This document shows positions 42,417 to 51,599 of a stretch of DNA of 64,000 nucleotides, piece after piece. Source of the DNA: Candidatus Hydrogenedentota bacterium (GTDB lineage: Bacteria; Hydrogenedentota; Hydrogenedentia; Hydrogenedentales; JAEUWI01); NCBI GenBank assembly GCA_019637335.1, contig JAHBVV010000006.1, positions 194,235 through 258,234 of the forward strand, written 5' to 3'. The translations under genes were made by a program, and so were the position numbers. Position 1 is the stretch's first letter; each line of letters begins with the position of its first letter. The notes under the pieces were generated by a model. That model ran no database searches. It worked only from the letters and a program-made list of their open reading frames with translations, and had not been told where the DNA came from.

Positions 42417-42659
42417 GGGGGCGACGGAACACGTGGACGGCCTGGCGGGGTGTTGGTCGGGTGGCATGTCGGGCAGGATGCCGAAACTCCTGTGGTGAGC
42501 CGGATCTTAATTCGCTCGTGTGGGGGAGCGCTGGATTGGTTGGGCGCCTCTTGCTCCAGGCACACGAAGGCGCTGGGGCGCCATCGCGTGGCACGTGGGC
42601 TTGGGGGCGACTGAACACGTGGACGGCCTGGCGGGGTGTTGGTCGGGTGGCATGTCGGG
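42417..42659. repeat. 57-bp direct repeats
   Basis: 42417-42473 and 42603-42659 are nearly identical (GGGGGCGACGGAACACGTGG ... GGTGGCATGTCGGG). Between them, 42550-42600 is the short dispersed repeat also found near 12410-12460. There is no supported gene in 42330-42696. Confidence 0.75.
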
Positions 42660-42696
42660 ATGCCCAACCTCCTATTTTGCGGGGTTTACAGCGTCC

Positions 42697-44025
42697 TCAT
42701 GTGGTCTGAGGTTGGAAGAAGAGGCTGTGCTGGAAGATAGCTTGCGGGATGCCGCCCGGGAGGCGGTGGGCGGCGGCGGTGAAGTCGTGGTGGAGCGTGT
42801 GGGGTATGGGCACGGCGCAGGGAACGCCGATGCCCGCGCCGCGCTGGGCGATGATGCCTGCTTCGGTATCCTCGAAGCCGATGACGTAGCGGGCGCGAAT
42901 GTCGTCCAGGCCGAGCCGGTTCAGCGCGAGGGAGTAGGGATCCCGGAAGGGTTTCGTGCGGCCTCCGGCCACGTCGTCGCAGGTGACCATGGTTTCGAAG
43001 AGGCGATCCGGGTGGGCGAACCCTTCGAGGATGCGATCCCGCGCGGGCGCCGGAAGCGGCCAGCTCCGGGCTTCGTCGGTCATGGCGCGGAAGACCGCGC
43101 GGAGGACGAGGGCCACCTCGTGGGTTCCGGAGGAGGTGACGAGGCCGACGGGGATGGGCGCGGTTTCGAAGTGGCGGCAGAGGCTTTTCAGGGTTGCGGC
43201 GCGGCTGTCGGGGGTATCGGTATCCGCTTCGGCGAAGGGGATTGCTTCGGCCAGGCCGGACGCGGCGTCGGCGGGCAGCCAGCCCTTAACCAGGGCGCAC
43301 AGGAGGGGGATGCCGGCCATGGGCGCAATGGCGGGGACCGACGGATCGCCGTAGATCGCGCGGGAGACCTCGGCGCCCTCCCCCCTATTCACTTTTTCCA
43401 GGGTCTCGATGTAGCCCGCGTGAAAGATGATCAGGCCGAGGCGGGCGAACAGGTCCCGCCCGATGTGGGCGAAGCGGCCGACGGCCTCGTTGATGAGCTG
43501 TTGCTGGCGCGGGGCATCGCCGGGGCGGTCCGCAAAGGCGCGCCAGGCCTCGAGTCCGTAGGCGGTGGTGAGGGTATCGAGCCAGTGCACCGTTTCGCGC
43601 GGCGCATCATGCGCGTGGAGATAGACCAGCCCGCGGAGCGCCTCCCGGAAGAAGCGCTCGGGCTGGATCGCGTCCGCGCAGGCGCCGTAGAGGTATTCCA
43701 GGTTGCGCAGCGTGCTGAATCCGACGATCTTCGGGTAGTCGCGGGCCGGGTCAAGGCCGGCCCAGGCCGCCGGGGATTCCCAGCCGGTCACGCGGCGCAC
43801 GACCTCCTCAACGCCGTGAAGGAAGAGGGGTTCGGTCTGGGTGATGGTGCCGTCCATATCCAGCAGGATGGCTGTGGGCGGGGCGTCGAGCCGCGGGTAG
43901 ATGGGGCCGAGCGGCACGATCTCGCAGGGCGGGAAGACGCCCTCGGGATTCTCGATTCGGGCGAAGGTGGTAGCGGTATCTTTTAGGGCCGGGAGGGCTT
44001 CGGCGAGGGAGAGCATCATCCCCAT
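42697..44025 (-). CDS. HAD-superfamily hydrolase with a large insert
   Basis: 442 residues. HAD motif I is AILLDMDGTITQTEPLF (nucleophile Asp and acid Asp), motif II is VGLVTSSGTHE, motif III/IV is TKPFRDPYSLALNRLG followed by YVIGFEDTEAGI. This is the beta-phosphoglucomutase-like order, so a sugar-phosphate phosphatase or mutase is likely. About 150 extra residues between motif I and II and a 45-residue N-terminal extension are not typical. The start near 44025 has no strong ribosome site and an ATG two codons further in is equally possible. Confidence 0.85.
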   Translation of the reverse strand: MGMMLSLAEALPALKDTATTFARIENPEGVFPPCEIVPLGPIYPRLDAPPTAILLDMDGTITQTEPLFLHGVEEVVRRVTGWESPAAWAGLDPARDYPKIVGFSTLRNLEYLYGACADAIQPERFFREALRGLVYLHAHDAPRETVHWLDTLTTAYGLEAWRAFADRPGDAPRQQQLINEAVGRFAHIGRDLFARLGLIIFHAGYIETLEKVNRGEGAEVSRAIYGDPSVPAIAPMAGIPLLCALVKGWLPADAASGLAEAIPFAEADTDTPDSRAATLKSLCRHFETAPIPVGLVTSSGTHEVALVLRAVFRAMTDEARSWPLPAPARDRILEGFAHPDRLFETMVTCDDVAGGRTKPFRDPYSLALNRLGLDDIRARYVIGFEDTEAGIIAQRGAGIGVPCAVPIPHTLHHDFTAAAHRLPGGIPQAIFQHSLFFQPQTT

Positions 44026-44234
44026 GGGGCGGGGTCCGGTTGGGGCGGATCTTGGGGTTGGGATTGAGCGGTATGCATGGGAAGGTTAATCCGTGGTTCT
44101 GTTCAGGGGGCGTTTGTGGCGATAGTGTATCAGATTGCGGGCGGCAATCTGGGATAGAATGGAATTGCGGGGGCCGTTGTCGCGAGGCGTGACGGCGATG
44201 ACCGATGGGCATTGTTGGTTGGAGACGTTGTTGT

Positions 44235-45626
44235 ATGAAACCGCGAGAGCTACATGAGCTTGGCATTCCGGAGCACCTGGTTCCGCTTGCCCGGCAGACG
44301 TTGCGGTCGGCGGCTACGCAGGGCGTGAAGAAGCGCGCGTTGCCGGATTTTGTCCGATCGATTGTGGAGGACCCCGAGGCGTATATCGACGATCCGTGGG
44401 CGGGTCCGCTGGCGCGGGCGCTGCGGGATTATCGGCCGGCGCCCGAGGAGGTTGGCGATCGGGAAGGGCCTGCGCCGTGGCGCCAGTGGGGGCGGGATCT
44501 GGATGAGAATTCGATTCAGCAGATGCGGAATGCCTGTGCGTTGCCGGTGGCGGTGCGTGGGGCGCTGATGCCGGACGCGCACGTGGGCTACGGGCTGCCG
44601 ATCGGCGGGGTGCTGGCGACGCGGGACGCGGTTGTCCCGTATGCGGTTGGGGTGGACATTGCGTGCCGGGTGAAGCTGAGCGTGCTGGATCTGCCGCCGT
44701 CCTTCCTGGAGAGCCGCGCGGCGCTGCTGCGGGATGTATTGATCCGCGAGACCGAGTTTGGCGTGGGCGCACAGTTCAGGCGGCGTCGGGAGCACGCGGT
44801 GATGGACCGGGACTGGTCGGTTTCGCCGGTGACATCGCGCAACCGGGACAAGGCGTGGGCGCAACTGGGCACGAGCGGGAGCGGGAACCATTTTGTGGAG
44901 TTTGGGGTGTTCTCGGTTGACGACGGCGCGCTGGGCATCCCGGCGGGTGCGTATCTCGCGCTGCTGAGCCACAGCGGGAGCCGGGGCACGGGCGCGTCGG
45001 TGTGCCAGGAGTACAGCCGCCGCGCGATGGACCGGCGCCGGAATCTTCCGCCCGAGTTGAAGCACCTGGCGTGGCTCGATCTGAAGAGCGCGGACGGGCG
45101 GGAGTACTGGGCGGCGATGAACCTGATGGGCGAGTACGCGGCGGCCAACCATGCGTGTATCCACCGGCATATCCGGGAGGCGCTGGGGGCCGAGGCGTTG
45201 CTGGACATCGAGAACCACCACAATTTCGCGTGGAAGGAAAAGCATGGCGGGGAGGAATTAATTGTGCACCGGAAGGGTGCGACGCCGGCGGGCGCGGGCG
45301 TGCTCGGTATTATTCCGGGGACGATGGCGACGACGGCGTATATAGTGCGGGGGCTCGGGGAGCCGGATTCGATGCACAGCGCGGCACACGGGGCGGGGCG
45401 CTTGATGAGCCGGAAGCAGGCGAAGCGGACGATGCGGTGGGCGGAGGCCCGGGCCTTTCTGGCGGAGCGCGGGGTTTCGCTGATCTCGGCAGGTCTCGAT
45501 GAGGTTCCGGGGGTGTATAAGGACATTGACGCGGTGATGCGCGCGCAGCGGGATCTGGTGGAGCCGGTGGCGCGTTTCCAGCCGCGACTGGTGCGCATGG
45601 TGCAGGGGGGGCCGGCGGAGGATTGA
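44235..45626 (+). CDS. rtcB: RtcB family RNA ligase
   Basis: 463 residues. RtcB joins RNA 2',3'-cyclic phosphate or 3'-phosphate ends to 5'-OH ends using GTP and Mn. Visible motifs: MPDAHVGYGLPIGGV, GVDIACR (Mn-binding Cys), LGTSGSGNHFVEF near residue 211, LSHSGSRG, ENHHNFAW, RKGATPA, and SMHSAAHGAGR with the guanylated His near residue 385. I start at the ATG at 44235 rather than ten codons earlier because the family begins close to this point. No archease or RtcA gene is adjacent. It could serve RNA repair. Confidence 0.95.
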   Translation: MKPRELHELGIPEHLVPLARQTLRSAATQGVKKRALPDFVRSIVEDPEAYIDDPWAGPLARALRDYRPAPEEVGDREGPAPWRQWGRDLDENSIQQMRNACALPVAVRGALMPDAHVGYGLPIGGVLATRDAVVPYAVGVDIACRVKLSVLDLPPSFLESRAALLRDVLIRETEFGVGAQFRRRREHAVMDRDWSVSPVTSRNRDKAWAQLGTSGSGNHFVEFGVFSVDDGALGIPAGAYLALLSHSGSRGTGASVCQEYSRRAMDRRRNLPPELKHLAWLDLKSADGREYWAAMNLMGEYAAANHACIHRHIREALGAEALLDIENHHNFAWKEKHGGEELIVHRKGATPAGAGVLGIIPGTMATTAYIVRGLGEPDSMHSAAHGAGRLMSRKQAKRTMRWAEARAFLAERGVSLISAGLDEVPGVYKDIDAVMRAQRDLVEPVARFQPRLVRMVQGGPAED

Positions 45627-45682
45627 TGGTGCGGGTGGGGGCGGATGGGCGCCCGTGGCTTTTTTCTGCGGGTACAGGCTTT

Positions 45683-45800
45683 CATGACGCTTCGCGTCAC
45701 TCATTAAGGATGAAATACTGCTCCTGACGGTTGGCGCTCTTCTGGCGACTCGCACGCTCAAGCCTTCGCGGCGGAGCCGCGGAGCTTGAACGTGGCGCCC
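45683..45800. repeat. dispersed intergenic element, copy 4 (full length)
   Basis: CATGACGCTTCGCGTCACTC, ATTAAGGATGAAATACTGCT, CACGCTCAAGCC, the CGCGGCGGAGCCGCG palindrome and GAGCTTGAACGTGGC. It is closest to copy 2 along its right half, and is followed at once by the 77-bp array. Confidence 0.85.
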
Positions 45801-45823
45801 GTGGCTTTTTTCTGCGGGTACAG

Positions 45824-46203
45824 GCACCCGCGAATTGGGGGTAGCTGGGGCGCTTTCGCGGCTTGGGTGGTTTTTGTCGCGGGAGCCAGTCCCCCTGGCG
45901 GCGCCCGCGAATTGGGGGTGGCTGGGGCGCATTCGCGGCTTGGGTGGTTTTTGTCGCGGGAGCCAGTCCCCCTGGCGGCGCCCGCGAATTGGGGGTGGCT
46001 GGGGCGCTTTCGCGGCTTGGGTGGTTTTTGTCGCGGGAGCCAGTCCCCCTGGCGGCGCCCGCGAATTGGGGGTGGCTGGGGCGCTTTCGCGGCTTGGGTG
46101 GTTCTTGTCGCGGGAGCCAGTCCCCCTGGCGGCGCCCGCGATTTTGGGGTGGCTGGGGCGCTTTCGCGGCTTGGGTGCGTTTTGTCGCGGGAGCCAGTCC
46201 CCG
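45824..46203. repeat. tandem array of five 77-bp units
   Basis: The Gly-Ala step CGCGAATT recurs at exactly 77-base spacing (45832, 45909, 45986, 46063, 46140). Each unit reads CGCGAATTGGGGGTGGCTGG, GCGCTTTCGCGGCTTGGGTG, then GTCGCGGGAGCCAGTCCCCC. 77 is not divisible by three, so a coding repeat is excluded. The first three junctions are nearly identical and the last unit is most altered. Confidence 0.9.
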
Positions 46204-46212
46204 GTAAAGATT

Positions 46213-46245
46213 CGGGCCTGCCTGTCGGGGGGACAGGCAGGCCCG
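46213..46245. terminator. strong hairpin, probable terminator of the leftward metalloprotease gene
   Basis: CGGGCCTGCCTGTC (46213-46226) is a perfect 14-bp inverse of 46232-46245 around GGGGG. It lies 20 bases past the stop of the leftward gene. It lacks a long T run, so termination may be weak or Rho-assisted. Confidence 0.55.
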
Positions 46246-46265
46246 GTTGCGTTATTGGGATGTGA

Positions 46266-48092
46266 TTAGTGGCGGCGACCGACGGCGGAGAGGCCGAGGA
46301 GCGTCACCATGGCCAGGCCCAGCAGGAAGATGTCACCGAGACGCTTCCCGACGGACTTGAAGTTGCACTGGAATCCGCCGCCGCCCTCGCCTTCACCCTC
46401 GCCTTCTCCCTCGCCTTCGCCCTCTCCCTCGCCTTCGCCCTCGCCTTCGCCCTCGCCTTCGCCTTCACCCTCGCCTTCTCCCTCACCTTCACCCTCTCCT
46501 TCACCCTCTCCTTCTCCTTCTCCTTCTCCTTCGCCTTCGCCCTCACCTTCAGCGCCTCCCTCCACGACATCCGCCAATTCAGCTGCCGTGAGGAAACCGT
46601 CGTTGTCCGCATCCATTGCGTCAAACTGCGCCTGGGTCAGGCCGGCAAAAGCGAACGAAGCCTCGGCAAAGCTCAATCGATCGTCGAAATCTACATCCAC
46701 GTCGACGAACAAGGCAATCAAGGTTTCGGCAATAATTGCCAACTCACCCTCTCCTTCACCCTCTCCTTCACCCTCTCCTTCACCCTCTCCTTCACCCTCT
46801 CCTTCACCCTCTCCTTCACCCTCTCCTTCGCCTTCACCTTCGCCCTCACCCTCGCCCTCGCCTTCACCCTCGCCTTCACCCTCGCCTTCACCTTCGCCCT
46901 CGCCTTCACCCTCGCCTTCTCCCTCGCCTTCACCCTCGCCTTCGCCTTCACCTTCACCTTCGCCTTCACCCTCTCCTTCTCCCTCGCCTTCTCCCTCGCC
47001 TTCACCTTCGCCTTCACCTTCGCCTTCACCCTCTCCTTCTCCCTCGCCTTCTCCCTCGCCTTCACCGCCCTCACCCGGGATTGCCGCGTTGGACCAGCCG
47101 AGATCCACGAGGGCGGCGATCTCGAAATCTGCGTATGTGCGAACAGTTTTCGCGGGCGGGAAGGCATGCTCCATCACGGCGCCGCCGACGATGTTTCCGG
47201 TGTCCCAGTGGGAGGTGCTGCTACCCGGTTCGTAGGGGCTTGGCGCGTAGATACCGGGTCGGACGCCGCCCTGATCGTAGGCGACGATGGCGTTGGAGCC
47301 GGCGAAAAAGAGGGCGTTGCTTGTGAACGGGCTGAGGTCTACGCCGAAGACATAGCCCGGGGGATTGCCGGCGAAGAGGTTTGCGCCGGCCTGGGTGGCC
47401 AGTAAGGAATCCCACACGGAGAAGGAGTCGCCGGCCGGATCGGGCTCTCCCATGTTTCCGGTGGTCAGGGAGAGAATGCCGAGTCCGTGTGTAATTTCAT
47501 GGAGCAGGACGGAGGCCAGGTCGAAATTACCGCCGGTGGCGTTCTCCGCGCTGACGTTCCAGTTGTGACCGAAATCAACGGTGACGAACAGCTCCTCCAC
47601 TGTCGCAAAGGGCTTGTTCCCCGTCGTCAGGCGGTGAAAAGCGGTGCCGTTCTGGAAACCGGCGCTTCCGAAAAAGTAGGTGCCGGCGGTGGCGAGGGAC
47701 CCTGCGCCGTCCGTCTGCGATTCTTCGATCACGATGTCGAGGGTACCCGGCTGATTCAGGACATCGGCGACGTAGAGCAGAATTTCCTGCAGACGCGTTC
47801 GGGCATCGGCCCCGATCGCGGGGTCGTCGAAGCCCGCGCCCGTATCGTTGATGATATCGAGGTACCAGATGTTATAGGTGCTGCCGTCGGGGGTCAGCAC
47901 GATGGTCGGCGCGCCGTCGGGCACGTTTTTGGCGGATGCGGACACGGCCTCGATGGAGTGGGCCGTGACTTTGTAGATGGTGTCGGCGGCGCGGGCCGGG
48001 CCCGGTATGATCAGCCCCACCGAGGCGAGCGCCAGGCCGAGGGCGGATGCGCGGGCATACGCGCGGATGCGAGAATTGGCTGTCTTGTACAA
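46266..48092 (-). CDS. EGEG-linker secreted metalloprotease-like protein A
   Basis: 608 residues if started at the TTG at 48092, which has TTGAGGAA 8 bases upstream and is followed by a signal peptide ([21 protein letters not shown]); there is no ATG close by. The catalytic-like domain has [10 protein letters not shown] near residue 197, and further on [16 protein letters not shown], which may give a third His and a Met-turn, as in leishmanolysin-like metzincins. Next is a long (EG)n spacer, an EF-hand pair ([26 protein letters not shown]), a second EG spacer, then [12 protein letters not shown] and the hydrophobic tail [21 protein letters not shown]. Likely exported and surface-anchored protease. 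Confidence 0.75.
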   Translation of the reverse strand: MYKTANSRIRAYARASALGLALASVGLIIPGPARAADTIYKVTAHSIEAVSASAKNVPDGAPTIVLTPDGSTYNIWYLDIINDTGAGFDDPAIGADARTRLQEILLYVADVLNQPGTLDIVIEESQTDGAGSLATAGTYFFGSAGFQNGTAFHRLTTGNKPFATVEELFVTVDFGHNWNVSAENATGGNFDLASVLLHEITHGLGILSLTTGNMGEPDPAGDSFSVWDSLLATQAGANLFAGNPPGYVFGVDLSPFTSNALFFAGSNAIVAYDQGGVRPGIYAPSPYEPGSSTSHWDTGNIVGGAVMEHAFPPAKTVRTYADFEIAALVDLGWSNAAIPGEGGEGEGEGEGEGEGEGEGEGEGEGEGEGEGEGEGEGEGEGEGEGEGEGEGEGEGEGEGEGEGEGEGEGEGEGEGEGEGEGEGEGEGEGEGEGEGEGEGEGEGEGEGEGELAIIAETLIALFVDVDVDFDDRLSFAEASFAFAGLTQAQFDAMDADNDGFLTAAELADVVEGGAEGEGEGEGEGEGEGEGEGEGEGEGEGEGEGEGEGEGEGEGEGEGEGEGEGEGEGEGGGGFQCNFKSVGKRLGDIFLLGLAMVTLLGLSAVGRRH

Positions 48093-48180
48093 GCGTTTAT
48101 TCCTCAATGTTACAGCGGGGCCGTTGGGGCCTCCCCTTCCCTGTTCCGAGTTATGAAAATGGTCACACGATATTGGCGTG

Positions 48181-49374
48181 CTATGGTTTCCGGGCGGCGT
48201 CGCGCCATCCCGCGAGGAGGGCAAGCATACCGGCGAATAATACCACTTCTCCCCCGGCCCGGGAGGCGGGCGACTTGGCGCCAGCCAGGAGCGGGCATCC
48301 GGGTAACTCTCCTTCACCTTCACCTTCACCCTCGCCTTCACCCTCGCCTTCACCCTCGCCTTCCCCTTCCCCTTCGCCCTCGCCTTCGCCTTCGGCGGCT
48401 TCGACGTTGGCGTATCCGATATCGATCAGGGCGCCGGCGTCCACGGGGGCGTATTCACGCTGCATGACGCCGAGGATGATAACATGGGTCATGACGGCGG
48501 GGCCGACGAGATTGTCGATATCCCAGTGGCTGATGCTGCTGCCGGGCTGGTAGGGATTCGGGGCGAAGATGGGCGGGCGGGAGCCCTGGGCGTAGAAGGT
48601 GAAGGCGTTGGGGCCATCGAACCAGATGTCCTCGTTACTGAGGCTTGCCGCGCCGGTCTGGAGGGTGGGGTTGGCGGGATTGCCGAGGACGCGCAGACTG
48701 CTTACTGCGTCGAACAGGAGCGAATCGTAGACGGTGTAGACGCCGCTCGCGATGCTGCTGGAGCCATCGGGTTCGATGAGGGAGGTGAAACCGAGACCGT
48801 GGGTGACTTCGTGGAGGAGCACGGAGAAGAAATCGGCCTCGCCGGGCCCGGGCGGGGCCTCGGTGACGTTCCAGTCGAAGCCCTTGTCCACCTGGACCTG
48901 GATTTCGGGGAAACCGGGAAAGGGCTTTATGCCGGTGTTGAGGCGCTGGAGCGTGCTGCCGGTGTGGAATCCGGGGGCCACGGGATAGAAGGTTCCGGCG
49001 GTTGCGAGGGCTCCGGTTCCGTCGAACTGGCTGGGCTCCATGACGATATCGAGGGTGCGGCCGGGGATATTGATGGTATCGGCGACGTAGGCGAGGACAT
49101 CCTCAAAGCGGGCGCGGAAGGATGGGCCGTCCACGGGGTCGGTGAAGCCCTGGTTCACATCCTCGTAGGTGATGTTGAAAGTGATCCCGCTGGCGATGAA
49201 TTGTTCCGTGGTCCCGCCGCCTTTCGGATAATATTCGGCTCCTTTGGTGGCGTCGAAGAGCTCGTTTTCGCCGTGTGGCCGCACGAGGACGATGGGTTCG
49301 GCGTGGGCTGCGCCGGCGCAGAGGAGCGCGGCGAGCAGGGTAAACAGGCATTGGCTGCGATAGATGGGCTGCAT
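48181..49374 (-). CDS. EGEG-linker secreted metalloprotease-like protein B
   Basis: 397 residues, paralogue of protein A and directly upstream on the same strand. Signal peptide LFTLLAALLCAGAAHA. HEVTHGLGFTSL near residue 187 and SHWDIDNLVGPAVMTH match protein A. It has only a short EG spacer (about 28 residues), no EF-hand pair, then PGCPLLAGAKSP and the hydrophobic tail VVLFAGMLALLAGW ending in basic residues. The tandem arrangement suggests duplication. ATG at 49374. Confidence 0.8.
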   Translation of the reverse strand: MQPIYRSQCLFTLLAALLCAGAAHAEPIVLVRPHGENELFDATKGAEYYPKGGGTTEQFIASGITFNITYEDVNQGFTDPVDGPSFRARFEDVLAYVADTINIPGRTLDIVMEPSQFDGTGALATAGTFYPVAPGFHTGSTLQRLNTGIKPFPGFPEIQVQVDKGFDWNVTEAPPGPGEADFFSVLLHEVTHGLGFTSLIEPDGSSSIASGVYTVYDSLLFDAVSSLRVLGNPANPTLQTGAASLSNEDIWFDGPNAFTFYAQGSRPPIFAPNPYQPGSSISHWDIDNLVGPAVMTHVIILGVMQREYAPVDAGALIDIGYANVEAAEGEGEGEGEGEGEGEGEGEGEGEGEGEGELPGCPLLAGAKSPASRAGGEVVLFAGMLALLAGWRDAARKP

Positions 49375-49765
49375 AATTGGCTCGCTTCCTCAAATTGACA
49401 ACGGCTGTCCCGACGCCCCTGGGGGCGGGAGCAAACTACCCGATGGCGCGGGCATTGTCAAGTATTTTGTGGGGTGATCCCCGATTTATATCTGAATCAT
49501 ACCGCAGAAAGGGCTTCCTGTCACGCGGGAAGGCGCGGGGAAAGAACAAATAGGGCTCATCCGGTTTGAAGGTACATCGGCAACGATGAAGTCAAATAGG
49601 AGTCGATTGCTCGGTTCACATTTTCGGGGGGCGACGCCAAGACCGGATACGGGATTCCTTGGGCCTTCTCTGTAGTGCAGACCGTGTATTCGGCAGCAGA
49701 ACCGGATGCCAACGCACGCCTTCGGCCCGAAGGGCCAACGCAGTTTTCAGCCCTGGGCAACGCCC

Positions 49766-51116
49766 CATAAGCGCTAACTTGTTTGCAATCCGCCGCAGGC
49801 CGCGTGCTATACTTCCCATCAGGAAGCGAGGACGGCCAATGATGGACGAAGATTGGAAGGTATTGACAACATTGTTTCCGGCGAATTGGCAAGAGCTTGC
49901 GGCGACCAGCGGTGCGCTCAAGGGTTTGCGCAAGGACAAGTCGGCGGAGAATCTTCTCCGCACCCTGCTGATTCACCTTGGATGCGGCTATTCGCTTCGC
50001 GAGACGGTGGTGTGCGCGAGGCAGTCCGGGCTTGGGGACATGTCGGATGTGGCGCTGTTCAAGCGCCTGAAGAAGTGCAAGGGCTGGCTGCACGCACTGT
50101 GTGTTTCGCTGCTGGCCGAACGCGTCACGACGCCCGGGCAAGCCGCGCAGTCTCCCGTCCGGCTTTTCGACGCAACCCACGTGGCGGAGCCTGGGAAAAC
50201 GGGCAGCATATGGCGCGTTCACTATAGCATCCAGGCCCCTTCGATGTGCTGCGACTACTTCCAGATAACCCCCATAAAGGGCGAGGGGACGGGCGAAACC
50301 TTTCAGCGCTTTCCCGTCAATGCCGGCGACCTTATTCTGGCCGACCGCGGCTACTCGCTGGCGAGCGGAATCGAGTACGTGAATTCGAGCGGCGCTTTTG
50401 TTACGGTGCGGTTCAACCCCAACAATGTACCGGCAACAGACCGCGCGGGCAACAAATTCGACTTGCTGGCTCACCTGAAACGCTTCAAGAAAGCGGGCGA
50501 AGTGCGGAGTTGGCCTGTGCTTATCCCGTGTGAAGGCAAGGACGCCGTCTCCGGACGGATATGCGTGGTGAGGAAGAGCGAAGAAGCCATCCGCCAGGCC
50601 CACCGCAAGCTCAGACGGCGCGAGAGCAAAAACGGGCAGAAACTCAGGGCCCAGACGCTCGTGTACGCCGAGCACATCATCGTCTTCACCACATTTCCCG
50701 AAGAAAGTTCCCGCCCAGCGTCGTGATGGAGTAGTATCGAATCCGCTGGCAAATCGAGCTTGTTTTCAAGCGATTCAAGCAGATCACAAACTGGGGCATC
50801 TGCTCATAATGACGATGAAAGCGCCGAGGCAGGCTCTACGGCAAGCTGTTCATCGCATTGATCACTGAAAACTTGTAGCTTCATGCGGCGTCTATTTCCC
50901 CCTGGGGCTACGAAATCGTCACGCAACCGCCCCAGGAGTCGGTGGCGTGAATTCTCATACGCGTTTCATCGGGTCAGGTGCGCGCTCGAGCCTACTCTGT
51001 CGCTTCGCGATACAATCGAGCGTTGGGGCGAGATCGCACACGCCCTGACCGAGCGGCCGCGCAAGCGGCGTGCCCAGACCGAACAATATTTTCCATAAAA
51101 CAAGTTAGCGCTTATG
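49766..51116 (+). mobile_element. IS4-family insertion sequence inside the MITE-like element
   Basis: 1351 bp bounded by inverted repeats CATAAGCGCTAACTTGTTT at the left and its inverse at the right. The flanks repeat GGGCAACGCCC (49755-49765 and 51117-51127), an 11-bp target duplication of a type known in the IS4 family. The target is a palindromic GGGC-AAC-GCCC site within the host element. The single transposase gene is decayed. Confidence 0.9.
49839..50878 (+). pseudogene. IS4-family transposase, frameshifted
   Basis: The reading frame from the ATG at 49839 carries the first catalytic Asp (FDATHVAEPGKTGS) and the second (LILADRGYSLASG), then stops at 50724-50726. The YREK block with the catalytic Glu (YRIRWQIELVFKRFKQ) continues in another frame at 50735, right after an in-frame TAG. 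The family's C-terminal LYGKLFIALITENL follows at 50834, after the intervening stretch (AHNDDESAEA) in a third frame. At least two frameshifts and a nonsense codon make it inactive. Confidence 0.85.
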
Positions 51117-51599
51117 GGGCAACGCCCAGGGATTGAGCGGTGGGTTTCTCATACGCCCTGAAAGGGCAGCGCAGTTGAACTTCGGAAACGCTGGACTGGC
51201 TCACTGCGCTGCCCTTTCAGGGCGGGGAAGGTGGTGCCCCCGTATTCCCCGGGCGTTGCCCGGGGCTGGGAGCTGCACTGGCCCTTCGGGCCGAAAGAAC
51301 AGTCGATACGATTACTCCAACGGAGGCCCCAACCGGCATACATTCGCGGTCCCGGATAGTTCGGGCACGGAGAAACGCCTATGAATAATCCCGTACGCTC
51401 AAACCGGATGAGCCACAAATAGGACTGAAACGACTACAGGGACTACAGGGACTACAGGGACTGCGTGGCGGCGGCGGGGTGCGCTTGTCCCGGGTGGGGG
51501 TTTGGGGCTACCATCGTTGGCGGTGTGGGCCCGAGCGGGCTTGTTGCGCTCTCGGGATGATCCGCGCCGGCATGGAACGCCAACCGGGAAGATCGATTT

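Larger units (their letters stand above)
49554..51414. mobile_element. 500-bp MITE-like element, copy B, split by an IS4-family insertion
   Basis: Outer ends are perfect inverted repeats GGCTCATCCGGTTTGA. They are flanked by an 8-bp target duplication ACAAATAG (49546-49553 and 51415-51422). Removing the IS (1351 bp) and its 11-bp duplication leaves 499 bp that matches copy A at 11599-12098 in reverse orientation. The perfect ends and clear duplication indicate a more recent insertion than copy A. Confidence 0.85.

Noticed and set aside
45786-46269. Gly/Arg-rich repeat ORFs over the 77-bp array
   Set aside because: A 77-bp period shifts frame each unit, so the apparent proteins are by-products of stop-poor GC-rich repeats.
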